A stretch of DNA of 64,000 bases, taken from Anaerolineales bacterium. Its GTDB lineage: Bacteria > Chloroflexota > Anaerolineae > Anaerolineales > UBA11579. The stretch is from contig CP075367.1 of the NCBI GenBank assembly GCA_019454165.1, positions 2,148,805 to 2,212,804 on the forward strand. The letters are read 5' to 3'. The translations under genes were made by a program, and so were the position numbers. Shown here one piece after another: positions 38,049 through 47,422 of this stretch (the first letter of the stretch is position 1; every line of letters begins with the position of its first letter). The notes beneath the pieces were generated by a model that ran no database searches, was not told where the DNA came from, and saw only the letters and a program-made list of their open reading frames with translations.

Positions 38049-40196
38049 CTAGTTATCCGCGGCAACCAGATACATCAGAAAATCGCGCGTCGGGGTTTGG
38101 CTGGTGAATGTGGTCAGCACGCCCTGCGGGAACAGCTGCTGCAGGGTGCTGGCCGCAAGTGTATCCTCTGGCTTCAGCAGGTACAGCCGCGGGGCCGGCA
38201 CGTTGGCGGTGTTGGCCAACTGCTCCGGCCACACGGCGTAATCGTGGCCCGGCTTGCCGGCTTCCATCGCCACCAGGCGCGTATCCACCCAGTGCGGGTA
38301 TCCCACCACCCAGGCGCTCTCCAGCGTGCCGAAGCTATTGGCGTAGTCGGCGATCACCTGGCCCATCTCTCGGCTATTCCATGAGTTGGCCGTATAGTTG
38401 CGCGTGTATTCACCAAAGAACAGGCCGTAGTTCAGCAGCGCCACCAAACCCAGCACGCCGATCCCCAGCGCCTGCGCCAGTCGCAAACCCAGCCCGCCGC
38501 GCAGGCGGGTGCGGATGCTGTGCAACACCGCGTCCAGCGCAAGCGCGCACAGCAGGAACGCCGGGATCCACGCCGCGCTGGCGCGGTTCATGGCCGGGTT
38601 CTCCTCGGGGAAGGCCAGCGAAAGCGTCGAGGGCAGCATCAGCAGCGGGATGCTCACGAGCAGGAACAGATCCTGCCAATGGCGGTGGCGCACATAGCGC
38701 ATCACCGCCAGGCACACACCCAGCAGCAACAGCGCGCCGCTCAGCGGGTCGAAGGCGGGCTTGCGCACCGTGCCCACGACCCACAGCGTGCCGCCCGAAT
38801 AGTTGAACAGCCCCAGCCCCTTGACCACATTACTGGCGAAGATGCCCGCCGGCGCGGCGGGATACTCGCGCTCGGCTTCGCCGAGCCGCGTCATCACGCG
38901 CTGGTTGACCAGCGCCGGGTTGTCGATGGCGAAGCGCAGCAAGGGCGTGGTCGCCAGGATGGCGACCACCGCCAGCAGCACCGCGCCCAGCACAGCCTGG
39001 CTGCGCGCCTGGGCGCTGCTGCGATGCAGCAGGAAGATGCCCACCGCCGCGGCGGCCACCAGGGGCATGATGCGGAAGGCAGTGTAGCCGTTCAACCCGA
39101 TGCCCATGAACAGCCCCGCCAGCAGGAAGTCGTTCAGGCTGCTGCGGCGCAAGCCGCGCAGCAAGTAATACAGCGTCGGCGCGGCCAGCGCCGCATACAG
39201 GCCAAAGTTCAAGCCCAGGCGTGAGAGCACGTTGGGCCAATACGCCAGTCCCGTAAATAGCAGGGCAAACAAGCCCACCCAGCGGCCGCCCAGCTCTTTG
39301 CCCAGCAAGTACATGTATGCGAGCGAAGCGAACGCGACCAGCGCGCTGCTGAGCTTGAGGGTCAGGAAGCTGGCGCCGGTGCCGAACAGGTTCGCGACCC
39401 AAGCGGCCAGATAGAACGGCAGCGGTTCGCGGCCGGTGTTGCGCTCAAAAAAGATGGATGTCTTGCCGTTCTGAACATCGAGCACATCCATCAGCATTTC
39501 GGCATGGTCGCTCACCATCTCGGGCGGCGTGACGCTCAGCTGATGAAAGCGGAAGAACGCGATCAGGCCGAAGGCCAGCAGCACCAGCAGGCTCCAGCGC
39601 GAGAGCGTGATCTTGAACTCCGGCTGGGCCAGCCAACCGGCAGCCCGGCTGCGCAGGCTGGCCGCCTTGGCGGCCGGCCGCGGCTGCCAGAACGCGTACA
39701 GCACGCTGCCCACCGCGCCCAGCCAGCAGGCCACGTTGAGCAAGTTGAGCTGGTTATTGCCGCTCAGCAGGAAGGCCAGCACGAACAACACGCCGGCGGC
39801 CAGCAGCGGCGTGCGCCGGAAGACGGCCACGCCTTTGTGCTCATCGGCAGGCGTCAGTTGCGGCAGGCTCCACTCGCCTTCCACATAGGCCCAGGCGGCC
39901 AACCCCGCCGCCAGCAGCAGCACGCTGGCCGCCAAGGCCCAGGCGCCTCCACCGGATGACGCCAGCAGCACCTGGCCTACAAAGAACAGCCCGAACGCGC
40001 CGACGCTGCGCCAAGGCACCTGCGCCAGCGTGAACGCTGGCGCAGCTCGCTTGGCGCGCGGGCGGGCAGTGGCCGCGGCCGGTTTGCCAGCCGCCCGCAC
40101 CCGGCTGCGGCCGCTGCGCGGCAGCGGCGGCACCGCCGGCGCCTTTTGCCCGCTCAGCAAGGCTTTCAGATAATCGAGAACACTGGGTTCTGGCAT
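38049..40196 (-). CDS. GT39-family-like membrane glycosyltransferase
   Basis: 715 residues. A basic, Ala/Pro/Arg-rich cytoplasmic N-terminus (1-55) precedes about 13 hydrophobic helices. After the fifth or so helix comes RFHQLSVTPPEMVSDHAEMLMDV, with an acidic DH..E motif where GT39 proteins have DE, then FFERNTGREPLPFYLAAW, which is typical of the ArnT/PMT-like superfamily. The C-terminus is a soluble region ending in TPTRDFLMYLV. The 2-bp gap to the giant fusion gene indicates one transcript. It is the first gene of the membrane run; no clear Shine-Dalgarno precedes its ATG. Sugar donor and acceptor are unknown. Confidence 0.8.
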   Translation of the reverse strand: MPEPSVLDYLKALLSGQKAPAVPPLPRSGRSRVRAAGKPAAATARPRAKRAAPAFTLAQVPWRSVGAFGLFFVGQVLLASSGGGAWALAASVLLLAAGLAAWAYVEGEWSLPQLTPADEHKGVAVFRRTPLLAAGVLFVLAFLLSGNNQLNLLNVACWLGAVGSVLYAFWQPRPAAKAASLRSRAAGWLAQPEFKITLSRWSLLVLLAFGLIAFFRFHQLSVTPPEMVSDHAEMLMDVLDVQNGKTSIFFERNTGREPLPFYLAAWVANLFGTGASFLTLKLSSALVAFASLAYMYLLGKELGGRWVGLFALLFTGLAYWPNVLSRLGLNFGLYAALAAPTLYYLLRGLRRSSLNDFLLAGLFMGIGLNGYTAFRIMPLVAAAAVGIFLLHRSSAQARSQAVLGAVLLAVVAILATTPLLRFAIDNPALVNQRVMTRLGEAEREYPAAPAGIFASNVVKGLGLFNYSGGTLWVVGTVRKPAFDPLSGALLLLGVCLAVMRYVRHRHWQDLFLLVSIPLLMLPSTLSLAFPEENPAMNRASAAWIPAFLLCALALDAVLHSIRTRLRGGLGLRLAQALGIGVLGLVALLNYGLFFGEYTRNYTANSWNSREMGQVIADYANSFGTLESAWVVGYPHWVDTRLVAMEAGKPGHDYAVWPEQLANTANVPAPRLYLLKPEDTLAASTLQQLFPQGVLTTFTSQTPTRDFLMYLVAADN

Positions 40197-40556
40197 AGAG
40201 GTGGCCTGTTCAAGGCCAGGTTGATTTTATCGTAGGGCGCATACCGCGCAGCGGATGTAAGGGATTAATTAGCTGGGGTTAGGGGGGCTTGGCTTAGCTC
40301 ACTCATCCCGCAATTCGCAGGTGGGTCGAGAGTATCCTGGTTTTGTCCCTGTCGCTAGTCTGCAACGCGGGTCTCACTGAAGCCTAGCGAGAATTGCAAA
40401 TACCACGCATACAGTCTGGAGGGGTTCTGCGCTGCTCCGCAGCGCAGGGGGAACTGCTAACACGAAGTGTAATCCCCCTAAGCGGGGTCACAGGGGCAGA
40501 GCCCCTGAAAAGGAAAATGTCTTCAAGTCCTCGTATAAAGAAGTTTATTTGTAGCC
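40197..40556. other. 360-bp non-coding gap with three consecutive hairpins
   Basis: No gene is supported. Three back-to-back stems occupy 40427-40507: CTGCGCTG/CAGCGCAG (40427-40447), GGGGGA/TCCCCC with a nested ACAC-GAA-GTGT (40447-40478), and CAGGGGC-AGA-GCCCCTG (40491-40507). They lie between the end of the methyltransferase operon and the start of the membrane operon, both on the minus strand. No T run follows any of them. Confidence 0.55.
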
Positions 40557-41378
40557 TCACCGCCGCCGGGCTACATACCAGGTGTACGTGCCCTCAGGGT
40601 CGGCGCCGTGGTCCGCGTGGGCCGCGAAGACGCGCTCAGTCAGGCCCAGGTTGGCGCGCGCCGGCCACAGCACCCAGCGGCCGAACAGCTTGCGGGCCAC
40701 ATAGCTCGGCAGGCCAAAGTAGTGGCCCCACTCCAACGCATGCAATGCAACCGGCGGGAAGTAGTGCCACCACGCCTCCACATCAAAGCCGGCCTCATCC
40801 AGCCGCGCCGCCCACTCCTCCGGCGAGAGCATATTCACATGCCGCGAGATGCGCGTGAACAGGCGTACATAGCCATCCGCCAAACCCTTCAAGCCCAGTT
40901 TGCGCAGCCAGTTGGCGATCGAGAGATTGTGCGGCCAGCGATGGTTCGGCACGCAGAACAGGAACAAGCCGCCCTTGCGCACCAGGCGGCCGGTCTCGTT
41001 CAGCACTTCTTGCAAATTGGGGATGTGCTCCAGCACGGAGTTGCTCAGCGCGCTGGCAAAGTGGCCGCCCGCCAGCGGGGTGCGGTGGCCCAGGGCCTGC
41101 ACCAGCCCGGTGTATGCGCCCCACGTCTTGGCTTCCTGCAGCGAAACGAAAGCCGGGTCCAGCCCCACATCCAGCTTGCGCTCAAACACCTGGCTGGCAA
41201 AATGGCCGTCACCGCAGCCGAGGTCATATACCGGCGCGGCCAACTCAAAGTCCTTGTAAAAATCCGCCTCAACCGCCCGCAATAGCGCCCGGAAGTACGG
41301 CAGCGCCTGCAGCTGCACCCGCCAATGTGGGTTTGTGCCTTCGCGACGCACAGCAGATGTTTGCGGCGGAAGGCTCAT
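40557..41378 (-). CDS. SAM-dependent methyltransferase (class I, type 11)
   Basis: 273 residues. SAM-binding motif I is VYDLGCGDGHF (50-60); ALSNSVLEHIPNLQEVLNE and LVRKGGLFLFCVPNH are motifs II-III of the Methyltransf_11 fold. RISRHVNMLSPEEW and ALEWGHYFGLPSYVARKLFG in the C-terminal half are typical of the polysaccharide-associated members. The substrate is not recognisable. Its start overlaps the GT4 gene's stop by 4 bp (ATGA), so it probably methylates a sugar or lipid in the same pathway. Confidence 0.85.
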   Translation of the reverse strand: MSLPPQTSAVRREGTNPHWRVQLQALPYFRALLRAVEADFYKDFELAAPVYDLGCGDGHFASQVFERKLDVGLDPAFVSLQEAKTWGAYTGLVQALGHRTPLAGGHFASALSNSVLEHIPNLQEVLNETGRLVRKGGLFLFCVPNHRWPHNLSIANWLRKLGLKGLADGYVRLFTRISRHVNMLSPEEWAARLDEAGFDVEAWWHYFPPVALHALEWGHYFGLPSYVARKLFGRWVLWPARANLGLTERVFAAHADHGADPEGTYTWYVARRR

Positions 41379-42541
41379 TTGCCCACCTCACGCGCGATCT
41401 CTTCGAACAGGGTTTCATGCCGCGCCGCGCAGGTCTGCGGGCTGAACTCAGCGCGCAGTGCGTCCGTATCGCCGCGGTACGTGCCCGGGTTGGACAACAC
41501 TTCGATCATGTTGGCGGCCAGCGCGTCCGCATCCCCCACCGGCGAGACCAGGCCCATGCCGCTCATGCGCACCGGCTGGCGCACGCCGGGCAGCGCCGAA
41601 GCGACCACCGGTTTGCCGCTCATCATGGCTTCGATCTGCACAAAGCCAAAGGTCTCGGTCGAGTTGGTGCTCGGCACCACCAGCAGGTCCAGCCCCTGAT
41701 AGAACGAGGGCATGTCCTTCATCGGCAAGGTGCCGAGGAATTTCCACTGGCCGGCCTTCTCGTACTCGGCGATCAGCGGGAACAGGCGCTGGGCGTACTC
41801 TTCCTCACCCAGCACGTCCTTATACTGGCCGGCGAACCATACCTGGGCATCCGGGAACTTCTCCAAAACCTTGGGCAGCGCCTGCAGCAAAACTTCCACG
41901 CCCTTCTCGGCCGCGAACCGCGTCGCCATGGCGATCACTGGCCGCCGGCCGGCGGGGTTGTGGGCGGCCGCAAACGCGGCCGCCGCCCCCGCATCCGCCG
42001 GCGGCAGCTCCACCGCCGGTGAGATCACGCGCACCTTGTGCGCAAAACGGCGCAGGTACGGCGAATGGCTGGCAAAGTCCTCTGTATATGAAGAGATGCG
42101 GTGCGTGAAGCGGGCAGCCATATCGTTCATGAAGTTGATGACGAAGTTGACGAAGCGGTTAAACAAGCCTGACGACAGGATCAGGTCCGAGTGATAAATG
42201 ATGACGGTTGGCTTCTTCAGCAGCCAGCCGCGGATCGCCAGGCCGGCCGCATCGAACTGCGGCAGATGCAGCAGGAGCGCATCATGCTTGCGGGTCTCCT
42301 GCCAGGCCACCCGGCCCAGGCTGGGCATGATCACGCCCTTGCTGATGCGCAGCGCCACCGGCACCCGCCGAATGCGCACGCCATCCTGCACCTCTTCCAG
42401 CGGCAGCTCCTTCTCGAACTGCGAGGTCAGCACAGTCACCTCATGCCCGCGCTGCACCAGCGCCTTGGCCAGCCGCTCGGCGTAGATGGTCAGCCCGCTG
42501 GTATGCGGGCGGTAATAGGTCAATACCGTCAGGATACGCAC
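41375..42541 (-). CDS. GT4-family glycosyltransferase
   Basis: Retaining GT-B enzyme, 388 residues. N-terminal domain starts ILTVLTYYRPHTSGLTIYAERLAKAL, with the Gly-rich loop typical of GT4; the C-terminal nucleotide-binding domain has VIAMATRFAAEKGVEVLLQAL and the E-x7-E motif ETFGFVQIE, followed by MMSGKPVV. GT4 members such as phosphatidylinositol mannosyltransferases share the TYYRPH(T/V)SG opening. GTG start at 42541 with TAAACT 6 nt upstream and no Shine-Dalgarno: a leaderless candidate. Cotranscribed with the methyltransferase. Confidence 0.9.
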   Translation of the reverse strand: MRILTVLTYYRPHTSGLTIYAERLAKALVQRGHEVTVLTSQFEKELPLEEVQDGVRIRRVPVALRISKGVIMPSLGRVAWQETRKHDALLLHLPQFDAAGLAIRGWLLKKPTVIIYHSDLILSSGLFNRFVNFVINFMNDMAARFTHRISSYTEDFASHSPYLRRFAHKVRVISPAVELPPADAGAAAAFAAAHNPAGRRPVIAMATRFAAEKGVEVLLQALPKVLEKFPDAQVWFAGQYKDVLGEEEYAQRLFPLIAEYEKAGQWKFLGTLPMKDMPSFYQGLDLLVVPSTNSTETFGFVQIEAMMSGKPVVASALPGVRQPVRMSGMGLVSPVGDADALAANMIEVLSNPGTYRGDTDALRAEFSPQTCAARHETLFEEIAREVGK

Positions 42542-42553
42542 GGCGTCAGTTTA
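42542..42553 (-). promoter_or_regulatory. -10 box 6 nt before GTG start (leaderless candidate)
   Basis: TAAACT at 42553-42548 on the minus strand, then GACGCC, then the GTG of the GT4 gene. No ribosome site is present. Confidence 0.45.
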
Positions 42554-42582
42554 TCGCAGAACAGGTGAGAGCAAGAAGAATA

Positions 42583-42650
42583 ACCACAAAGACACAAAGG
42601 ACACAAAGTTCTTCCTTAGAAATTCTTTGTGCTCTTTGTGTCTTTGTGGT
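42583..42650. repeat. MITE-like inverted repeat built of CTTTGTG units
   Basis: Two 26-bp arms (42583-42608 and 42625-42650) are complementary except for two adjacent bases; the spacer is 16 bp. Each arm is made of CTTTGTG-type units and matches single copies at 47352 and 53965. GAAGAA flanks it on both sides (42575-42580 and 42651-42656), as a target duplication would. No protein is encoded. Confidence 0.75.
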
Positions 42651-42658
42651 GAAGAAAC

Positions 42659-43690
42659 CTAATCAAAAAGCTCGCGGTGCGCCTGCACCCAGGCCACCAA
42701 CTCCGCCGTGCCCTGCTCCACCCCCACCTTCGGCTTCCAACCCAGCGCCTTCTTCGCCTTGCGGATGTCGCTGATATACACCTTCTGGTCGCCCGGGCGG
42801 GTCGGCCCGTAGCTCACCGGGATCTTGCACCCCAGCAGTTGCTCCAGCAGCGGGCCGCATTCCTTCCATATAGACAGCGTGAAGTCCGGCCCGCCGCCAA
42901 TATTGAACGCCTCGCCCGCCACCTTCTTCTGCTTGGCGATCGCCGCGTCGTAGGCGGCGATCAAGTCGCTCACATGCAGCATGTCGCGCACTTGCTTGCC
43001 GTCGCCGTAGATGCTGATCGGCTTGCCCAGCACCGCCGCGATCACGAACCACGCCAGCCAGCCCTGGTCCTCCACGCCGAACTGGCGCGGGCCATAGATA
43101 CAACTCTGGCGGAACACCACCGAGGGGATGCCGTAGATGCGCGCATAATCGCGCACATACTGCTCGGCCGCGCCCTTCGAGCAGCCATACGGGGAGTGAA
43201 AGTCCAACTGCTGCGTCTCGGGCAGGCCGTGCGGCAGCTTGGCGTAGCGATAGCGCGTCTTTTGCGCCACCAGGCGGTGCTCCAGCATCTCGCCGTAGAC
43301 CTTATTGGTCGATGAATAAATAATGAAGGGCTTATGGCCGGCCTGGCGGGCTGCTTCCAGCACATTGAACGTGCCCAGCGCATTAATTTCAAAATCGGTG
43401 CGAGGGTCGGTCACCGAAGAGGTCACCGCCACCTGCCCTGCCAGATGCACGATCACATCGGCATTGGCCACTGGCTCGTGCAGCGCACCGGCCGTGCGCA
43501 CATCCCCCACCACCAGATCGAACGATTCCGCGCCGTGGCTCTCACGCAGCCAGGCCAGGTTGCGCTCGGCCCCCTTGCGCGAGAGATTATCGAAGATAAC
43601 CACGCGCTCGCCGCGGCCCAGCAGGGCATTGGCGTAATTCGAGCCAATGAACCCCGCGCCGCCGGTCAATAGATACGTTTTCTTTGCCAT
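42659..43690 (-). CDS. NAD-dependent nucleotide-sugar epimerase, CDP-tyvelose 2-epimerase-like
   Basis: Extended SDR of 343 residues from ATG 43690. TGGAGFIGSNYANALL (9-24), STNKVYGEMLEHRLV, and the SPYGCSKGAAEQYVRDY block with the catalytic Tyr-x3-Lys match CDP-paratose/tyvelose 2-epimerases (RfbE/TyvE) better than GalE; the insertion around the KLPHGLPE stretch is also typical of that group. FRQSCIYGPRQFGVEDQGWLAWF is another family landmark. It starts 2 bp after the flippase-like gene. The exact sugar is uncertain. An open frame extends 140 codons further upstream but lies wholly inside the preceding gene and is not used. Confidence 0.87.
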   Translation of the reverse strand: MAKKTYLLTGGAGFIGSNYANALLGRGERVVIFDNLSRKGAERNLAWLRESHGAESFDLVVGDVRTAGALHEPVANADVIVHLAGQVAVTSSVTDPRTDFEINALGTFNVLEAARQAGHKPFIIYSSTNKVYGEMLEHRLVAQKTRYRYAKLPHGLPETQQLDFHSPYGCSKGAAEQYVRDYARIYGIPSVVFRQSCIYGPRQFGVEDQGWLAWFVIAAVLGKPISIYGDGKQVRDMLHVSDLIAAYDAAIAKQKKVAGEAFNIGGGPDFTLSIWKECGPLLEQLLGCKIPVSYGPTRPGDQKVYISDIRKAKKALGWKPKVGVEQGTAELVAWVQAHRELFD

Positions 43691-43692
43691 AG

Positions 43693-44697
43693 TTAAGCCT
43701 GCCGGTTGAGCAGCTTGCGGTAGATCCCACCCAGGGATTCGCCCTGCTGCCAGAAGCCAATAATGCCAAGGATTCCGGTAACTGCAAAGTAGGTCAGATG
43801 GCCCACCACCGCAAACGCCAGCGCCACCGCCGGGTCGGCATTGAAGAAGCTCAACGCGCCCACCAGCACACCTTCGAACACGCCGATGTACCCCGGTGAA
43901 GATGGCAGCGCCACGCCCAGGGAGGCCACGCCAACACTGAAGAAGCCCCACAGCCATTCCGCCAGCGGGAAGAATGCCCGCATCAGCACAAAATACCAGG
44001 CCACGTTGAACAGCCAGGTCAGCAGCATCCAGAACAAGACCCGCCCAAAGCGCTTGCCATCCTGCAACACAGACAGCCCCTGCGTGAACGAGCTGGCTTT
44101 GTCCACCAGCCACGCGCGCAGCTTGGGCCAGCGCCCAGTCAGCCGCTCCATCAGCTTCGGAACCTGCTTGGGATTATTGGCCATCCAGAACAACAACACG
44201 AAGCCGACTGCCACCAACCCCAGCGATATATACGCCGCGGTACGCGCCCAATCCGCCCCCACCACCAACGGCAGCGTGAACAGCAAGATGCCCGCCGCCA
44301 GCCCAAGATCGAACACGCGCTCCACCACCACGGTGGATAGCGCTTCCCAGAAGCCCATCTTGGCGCGGTTGCTGATCAGCAGCGCCCGCCCCAGCTCGCC
44401 CAGGCGGAAGGGCAATACATTGTTAAGCAAATAGGCCTGGTTCAGTACCAGAAAGCTGTCTTTGAACGAGGCCCGCTCTTGCAAAATAGTGCGCCAGGCG
44501 ATGGTACGCGTCGTCAGCGTGCCGAGAAAGAACACCAGCACCAGCGGGAACCAACTGAAGTCCGCAATTCGCAACGCTGGCCCCAGTTGCTCCATATCAA
44601 TGAAGTAGAACAGGCCCACCACGGCCGCCACGGTAACCAGCAGGCCGGGCAGCAAACGCAACAAGGTGTTCGAGCCGGCGGGCTTAGTTTTTGTCAT
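43693..44697 (-). CDS. YbhN/AglD-like membrane protein (lysylphosphatidylglycerol synthase TM family)
   Basis: 334 residues, about eight transmembrane helices. Family signature [18 protein letters not shown] followed by [12 protein letters not shown], then the Gly/Pro-rich [16 protein letters not shown] late in the protein. This family includes the flippase part of MprF and AglD-type proteins; it is often next to glycosyltransferases and is suggested to move lipid-linked substrates across the membrane. The start lies inside the end of lepA (14-bp overlap) and the stop is 2 bp before the epimerase, so lepA, this gene and the epimerase form one unit. Confidence 0.85.
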   Translation of the reverse strand: MTKTKPAGSNTLLRLLPGLLVTVAAVVGLFYFIDMEQLGPALRIADFSWFPLVLVFFLGTLTTRTIAWRTILQERASFKDSFLVLNQAYLLNNVLPFRLGELGRALLISNRAKMGFWEALSTVVVERVFDLGLAAGILLFTLPLVVGADWARTAAYISLGLVAVGFVLLFWMANNPKQVPKLMERLTGRWPKLRAWLVDKASSFTQGLSVLQDGKRFGRVLFWMLLTWLFNVAWYFVLMRAFFPLAEWLWGFFSVGVASLGVALPSSPGYIGVFEGVLVGALSFFNADPAVALAFAVVGHLTYFAVTGILGIIGFWQQGESLGGIYRKLLNRQA

Positions 44698-46486
44698 CGC
44701 TCAGGCGCAGCACGGCCAGGAAAGCCTCTTGGGGGATCTCAACGCTGCCCACCATCTTCATGCGCTTCTTGCCCTTCTTTTGCTTTTCCAGCAACTTGCG
44801 CTTGCGCGTAATATCGCCGCCATAGCACTTGGCCAGCACGTCTTTGCGCATTGCCTGCACGTTGGCGCGTGAGATGACCCGCCCCTGCGAGACTGCCTGG
44901 ATCGGCACCACGAACATCTGGCGCGGGATCAGGTCTTTCAGCTTGGTGATCACCGCCTGGCCCTTATGAAAGGCCGAGTCCTTGTGCACGATGGTGGTGA
45001 ACGCATCCACCGACTCGTAGTTCACATGGATCTCGAGCTTGACCAGCTTGTCAGCCCGGTATTCCTTGAACTGGTAATCCAGCGAGGCATAGCCGCGCGT
45101 CACAGACTTGAGCTGGTCAAAGAAGTCAATAATGATCTCGGCCAGCGGAATTTCAAAGTTGAGTTGCACGCGGTCTTTGCCCTGGTGGTCCTGCCCGGTA
45201 AAGATGCCGCGGCGGCGCTTCACCATCTCCATCACCGGGCCGTAGTACGCGGTGGGCGTGAATATCTGGATGTCCATCCACGGCTCGCGCACCTCGGCGA
45301 TCTCGCCCTCGTTCGGCAACTCGGCCGGCGAGTCGATCCGCAGGGTCTCGCCTGACTGCAGCACCACCTCATACGCCACCGAGGGCGCCGTGACGATAAT
45401 GTCGAGGTCGTACTCTCGCTCCAGGCGCTCCTGCACGATCTCCATATGGAACATGCCCAGGAAGCCGCAGCGGAAGCCGAAGTTCAACGCCTGCGAGGTC
45501 TCTGGCTCATACACCAATGACGCGTCGTTGAGCTGCAACTTCTCCAGCGCCTCTTTAAGCTCCTGGTAGTCGTCGCCCTCCACCGGATAGATGCCGGCGA
45601 ACACCATCGACTTGACCTGGCGGTAGCCCGGCAGCGCTTCGGCTGCCGGCTCCGCCTTACTGGTCAGCGTGTCGCCCACGCGGCACTCCGAAACCGACTT
45701 GAAGCCGGTCGCCACATAGCCCACCTCGCCGGTGTTCAGGCTGGCGCCCGCCGTCAGCCGCGGCATGAAGCTGCCCACTTCGATCGGCTTGAACTCCGCG
45801 CCGGTGGCCATCAGGCGCAGGGTTTCGTCGCCCGCCACCTTGCCGTCCACAATGCGCACGTACGCCACGACGCCCTTGTAGGTGTCGTAGTGCGAGTCAA
45901 AGATCAGGGCGCGCAGCGGCGCATCCGGGTTGCCTTTCGGCGGCGGCACGCGTTGCACCACCGCTTCCAGCACGGCTTCCACGTTCAAGCCAGACTTGGC
46001 CGAGATCTGTAGCACTTCCTCGGCGGGCACGCCCAGCAGTTCCACGATCTCCGCCGTCACGCGCTCGGCGTCGGCCGCCGGCATATCGATCTTATTAATG
46101 ACCGGGATGATCTCAAGGTCAGAGCCCAGCGCCAGATACAGGTTGGCCAGGGTCTGCGCTTGCACGCCCTGGCTGGCGTCCACGATCAGCACAGCGCCTT
46201 CGCACGCTTCCAGCGCCCGGCTGACCTCATAGCCGAAGTCCACATGGCCCGGGGTATCGATCAGGTGCAGCTCGTACTCCTGGCCGTCCTTGGCCTTGTA
46301 CTGCATGCGCACGGCCGAGGCCTTGATCGTGACGCCCTTCTCGCGCTCCAGGTCCATGCTGTCCAACACCTGGGCCTGCATGTCGCGCGCCGACACCGTG
46401 CCGGTCAGCTGCAGCAGCCGGTCTGCGAGGGTGGACTTGCCATGGTCAATATGGGCAATGATGCAAAAATTGCGGATATGTTGCAT
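44684..46486 (-). CDS. lepA: elongation factor 4 (LepA)
   Basis: Ribosomal GTPase LepA/EF4, 600 residues from ATG 46486; acts on translocation or ribosome assembly. G1 [10 protein letters not shown]3 DTPGH and G4 NKID are all present, the [15 protein letters not shown] opening and [22 protein letters not shown] are LepA-specific, and the unique C-terminal domain is seen in [24 protein letters not shown]. There is no Shine-Dalgarno; TATACT ends 9 nt before the ATG, so the mRNA may be almost leaderless. Downstream it overlaps the flippase-like gene by 14 bp, so a translation factor is coupled to glycan genes. Confidence 0.97.
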   Translation of the reverse strand: MQHIRNFCIIAHIDHGKSTLADRLLQLTGTVSARDMQAQVLDSMDLEREKGVTIKASAVRMQYKAKDGQEYELHLIDTPGHVDFGYEVSRALEACEGAVLIVDASQGVQAQTLANLYLALGSDLEIIPVINKIDMPAADAERVTAEIVELLGVPAEEVLQISAKSGLNVEAVLEAVVQRVPPPKGNPDAPLRALIFDSHYDTYKGVVAYVRIVDGKVAGDETLRLMATGAEFKPIEVGSFMPRLTAGASLNTGEVGYVATGFKSVSECRVGDTLTSKAEPAAEALPGYRQVKSMVFAGIYPVEGDDYQELKEALEKLQLNDASLVYEPETSQALNFGFRCGFLGMFHMEIVQERLEREYDLDIIVTAPSVAYEVVLQSGETLRIDSPAELPNEGEIAEVREPWMDIQIFTPTAYYGPVMEMVKRRRGIFTGQDHQGKDRVQLNFEIPLAEIIIDFFDQLKSVTRGYASLDYQFKEYRADKLVKLEIHVNYESVDAFTTIVHKDSAFHKGQAVITKLKDLIPRQMFVVPIQAVSQGRVISRANVQAMRKDVLAKCYGGDITRKRKLLEKQKKGKKRMKMVGSVEIPQEAFLAVLRLSDDKN

Positions 46487-46501
46487 AGAGCGCAAAGTAT
46501 A
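46487..46501 (-). promoter_or_regulatory. -10 box 9 nt before lepA start
   Basis: TATACT at 46501-46496 on the minus strand, 9 nt before the ATG, with no ribosome site between. It predicts a 5' leader of about 3 nt. Confidence 0.45.
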
Positions 46502-46550
46502 ACTGAGCGAAGGTTCAGCGCGACGGCAGGAGTGTTAGCGTAAGCGAAGG

Positions 46551-47258
46551 CTAGCGCGCAAGCCGCGCCAGCGTCTTCTCGCTGGTGATCTCGCGCAGCA
46601 CGTCCGCCGCCACCCAGCGCGCCGCCCGCGCCCCGGGCGCAGAGCCGCTGGCGCCGGCCGCACGGGCGATCCGCCTGGCGGACGCGGCCGTCTGCTTATT
46701 CAAAAACTTGCTGCGTTTGCCCAGCTGGCGCAGTGCCCAGCTGCTGGCCTTCTTCACAAAGTTGCGCTCATCATCCGCCACCGCTTCGATGGCCGCGAAG
46801 AAGCCCACGAAGGTTTCCTCGGGCTCCTGTTTGCGGTGCACTGCCAGCCAGGCCATCATCGCCAGCCCGGCCCGCCGCACGAACTCGCGCTTCGAGCGCG
46901 TCCATTCATACGCCTTGTCGAACGCATACGGCGTCGGCTCGAACAGATGGCCGGTCACCGTATCGCAAATATCCCATGAATGAAAATCGCGCACCCAGGC
47001 ATCCATCTGCTTTCGGGTGACCCGCTTCGGGTCATCCACGAAGGCGGCCAGCAGCCGCGCCTCGTGATAGCCGCTTTCCCACAGCTCCAGCGCTAGCGCA
47101 TGGTCCTTGCGGTGCTGCTTGGCGATGGCATGCAGCGCCGGGTGCGGCACGCCGAACGCCTTCTCGGTGGCGATGCCAAACCGCGCCATCCCCGCCAGAT
47201 TCTTGTCCGTCCCCAACGATCTAAGTTGCTTGATGATGGCTTTAGATGTAGCGCTCAT
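46551..47258 (-). CDS. AlkD-like DNA alkylation repair / HEAT-repeat protein
   Basis: 235 residues of the DNA alkylation repair (AlkC/AlkD-like) HEAT fold. Segments supporting this are GVPHPALHAIAKQH, ELWESGYHEARLLAAFVDDP, MDAWVRDFHSWDICDTVTGHLF and REFVRRAGLAMMAWLAVH, the order and spacing of AlkD helices. AlkD removes N3- and N7-alkylpurines without base flipping; the WD pair in SWDICD matches the usual active-site area. The C-terminal ~40 residues are Ala/Arg-rich. It ends 64 bp before lepA on the same strand and starts beside a block of dispersed repeats. Probably functional, substrate not proven. Confidence 0.85.
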   Translation of the reverse strand: MSATSKAIIKQLRSLGTDKNLAGMARFGIATEKAFGVPHPALHAIAKQHRKDHALALELWESGYHEARLLAAFVDDPKRVTRKQMDAWVRDFHSWDICDTVTGHLFEPTPYAFDKAYEWTRSKREFVRRAGLAMMAWLAVHRKQEPEETFVGFFAAIEAVADDERNFVKKASSWALRQLGKRSKFLNKQTAASARRIARAAGASGSAPGARAARWVAADVLREITSEKTLARLAR

Positions 47259-47422
47259 TGGTTTTATCCACAGATAAACACGGATTTGTCTTTATCTGCG
47301 TTCATCTGTGTTTATCTGTGGACTATCTTGTTAAGCAGCTGTCGAATCTTTCTTTGTGCCCTTTGTGTCTTTGTGGTTAAGCTTTTTTACCGCGTTCATC
47401 TGCGCCCATCTGCGGCTAAGCC
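47259..47422. repeat. block of dispersed short-unit repeats between alkylation-repair gene and gatA
   Basis: Three elements fill this gap. A 15-bp perfect inverted repeat (TCCACAGATAAACAC at 47267-47281, complement at 47308-47322) encloses tandem 10-bp units TTTATCTGCG, TTCATCTGTG, TTTATCTGTG. A CTTTGTG-unit copy lies at 47352-47379. Two more 10-mers (TTCATCTGCG, CCCATCTGCG) are at about 47395-47416. The same units recur at 15379, 42583 and 53893-54110. Confidence 0.75.

Noticed and set aside
40197..40426. Search for a small protein gene in the left part of the gap
   Set aside because: No frame with a ribosome site and reasonable composition.
43691..44113. N-terminal extension of the CDP-tyvelose-type epimerase
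   Set aside because: Lies inside the flippase-like gene in another frame and precedes the conserved Rossmann start; ATG 43690 is correct.
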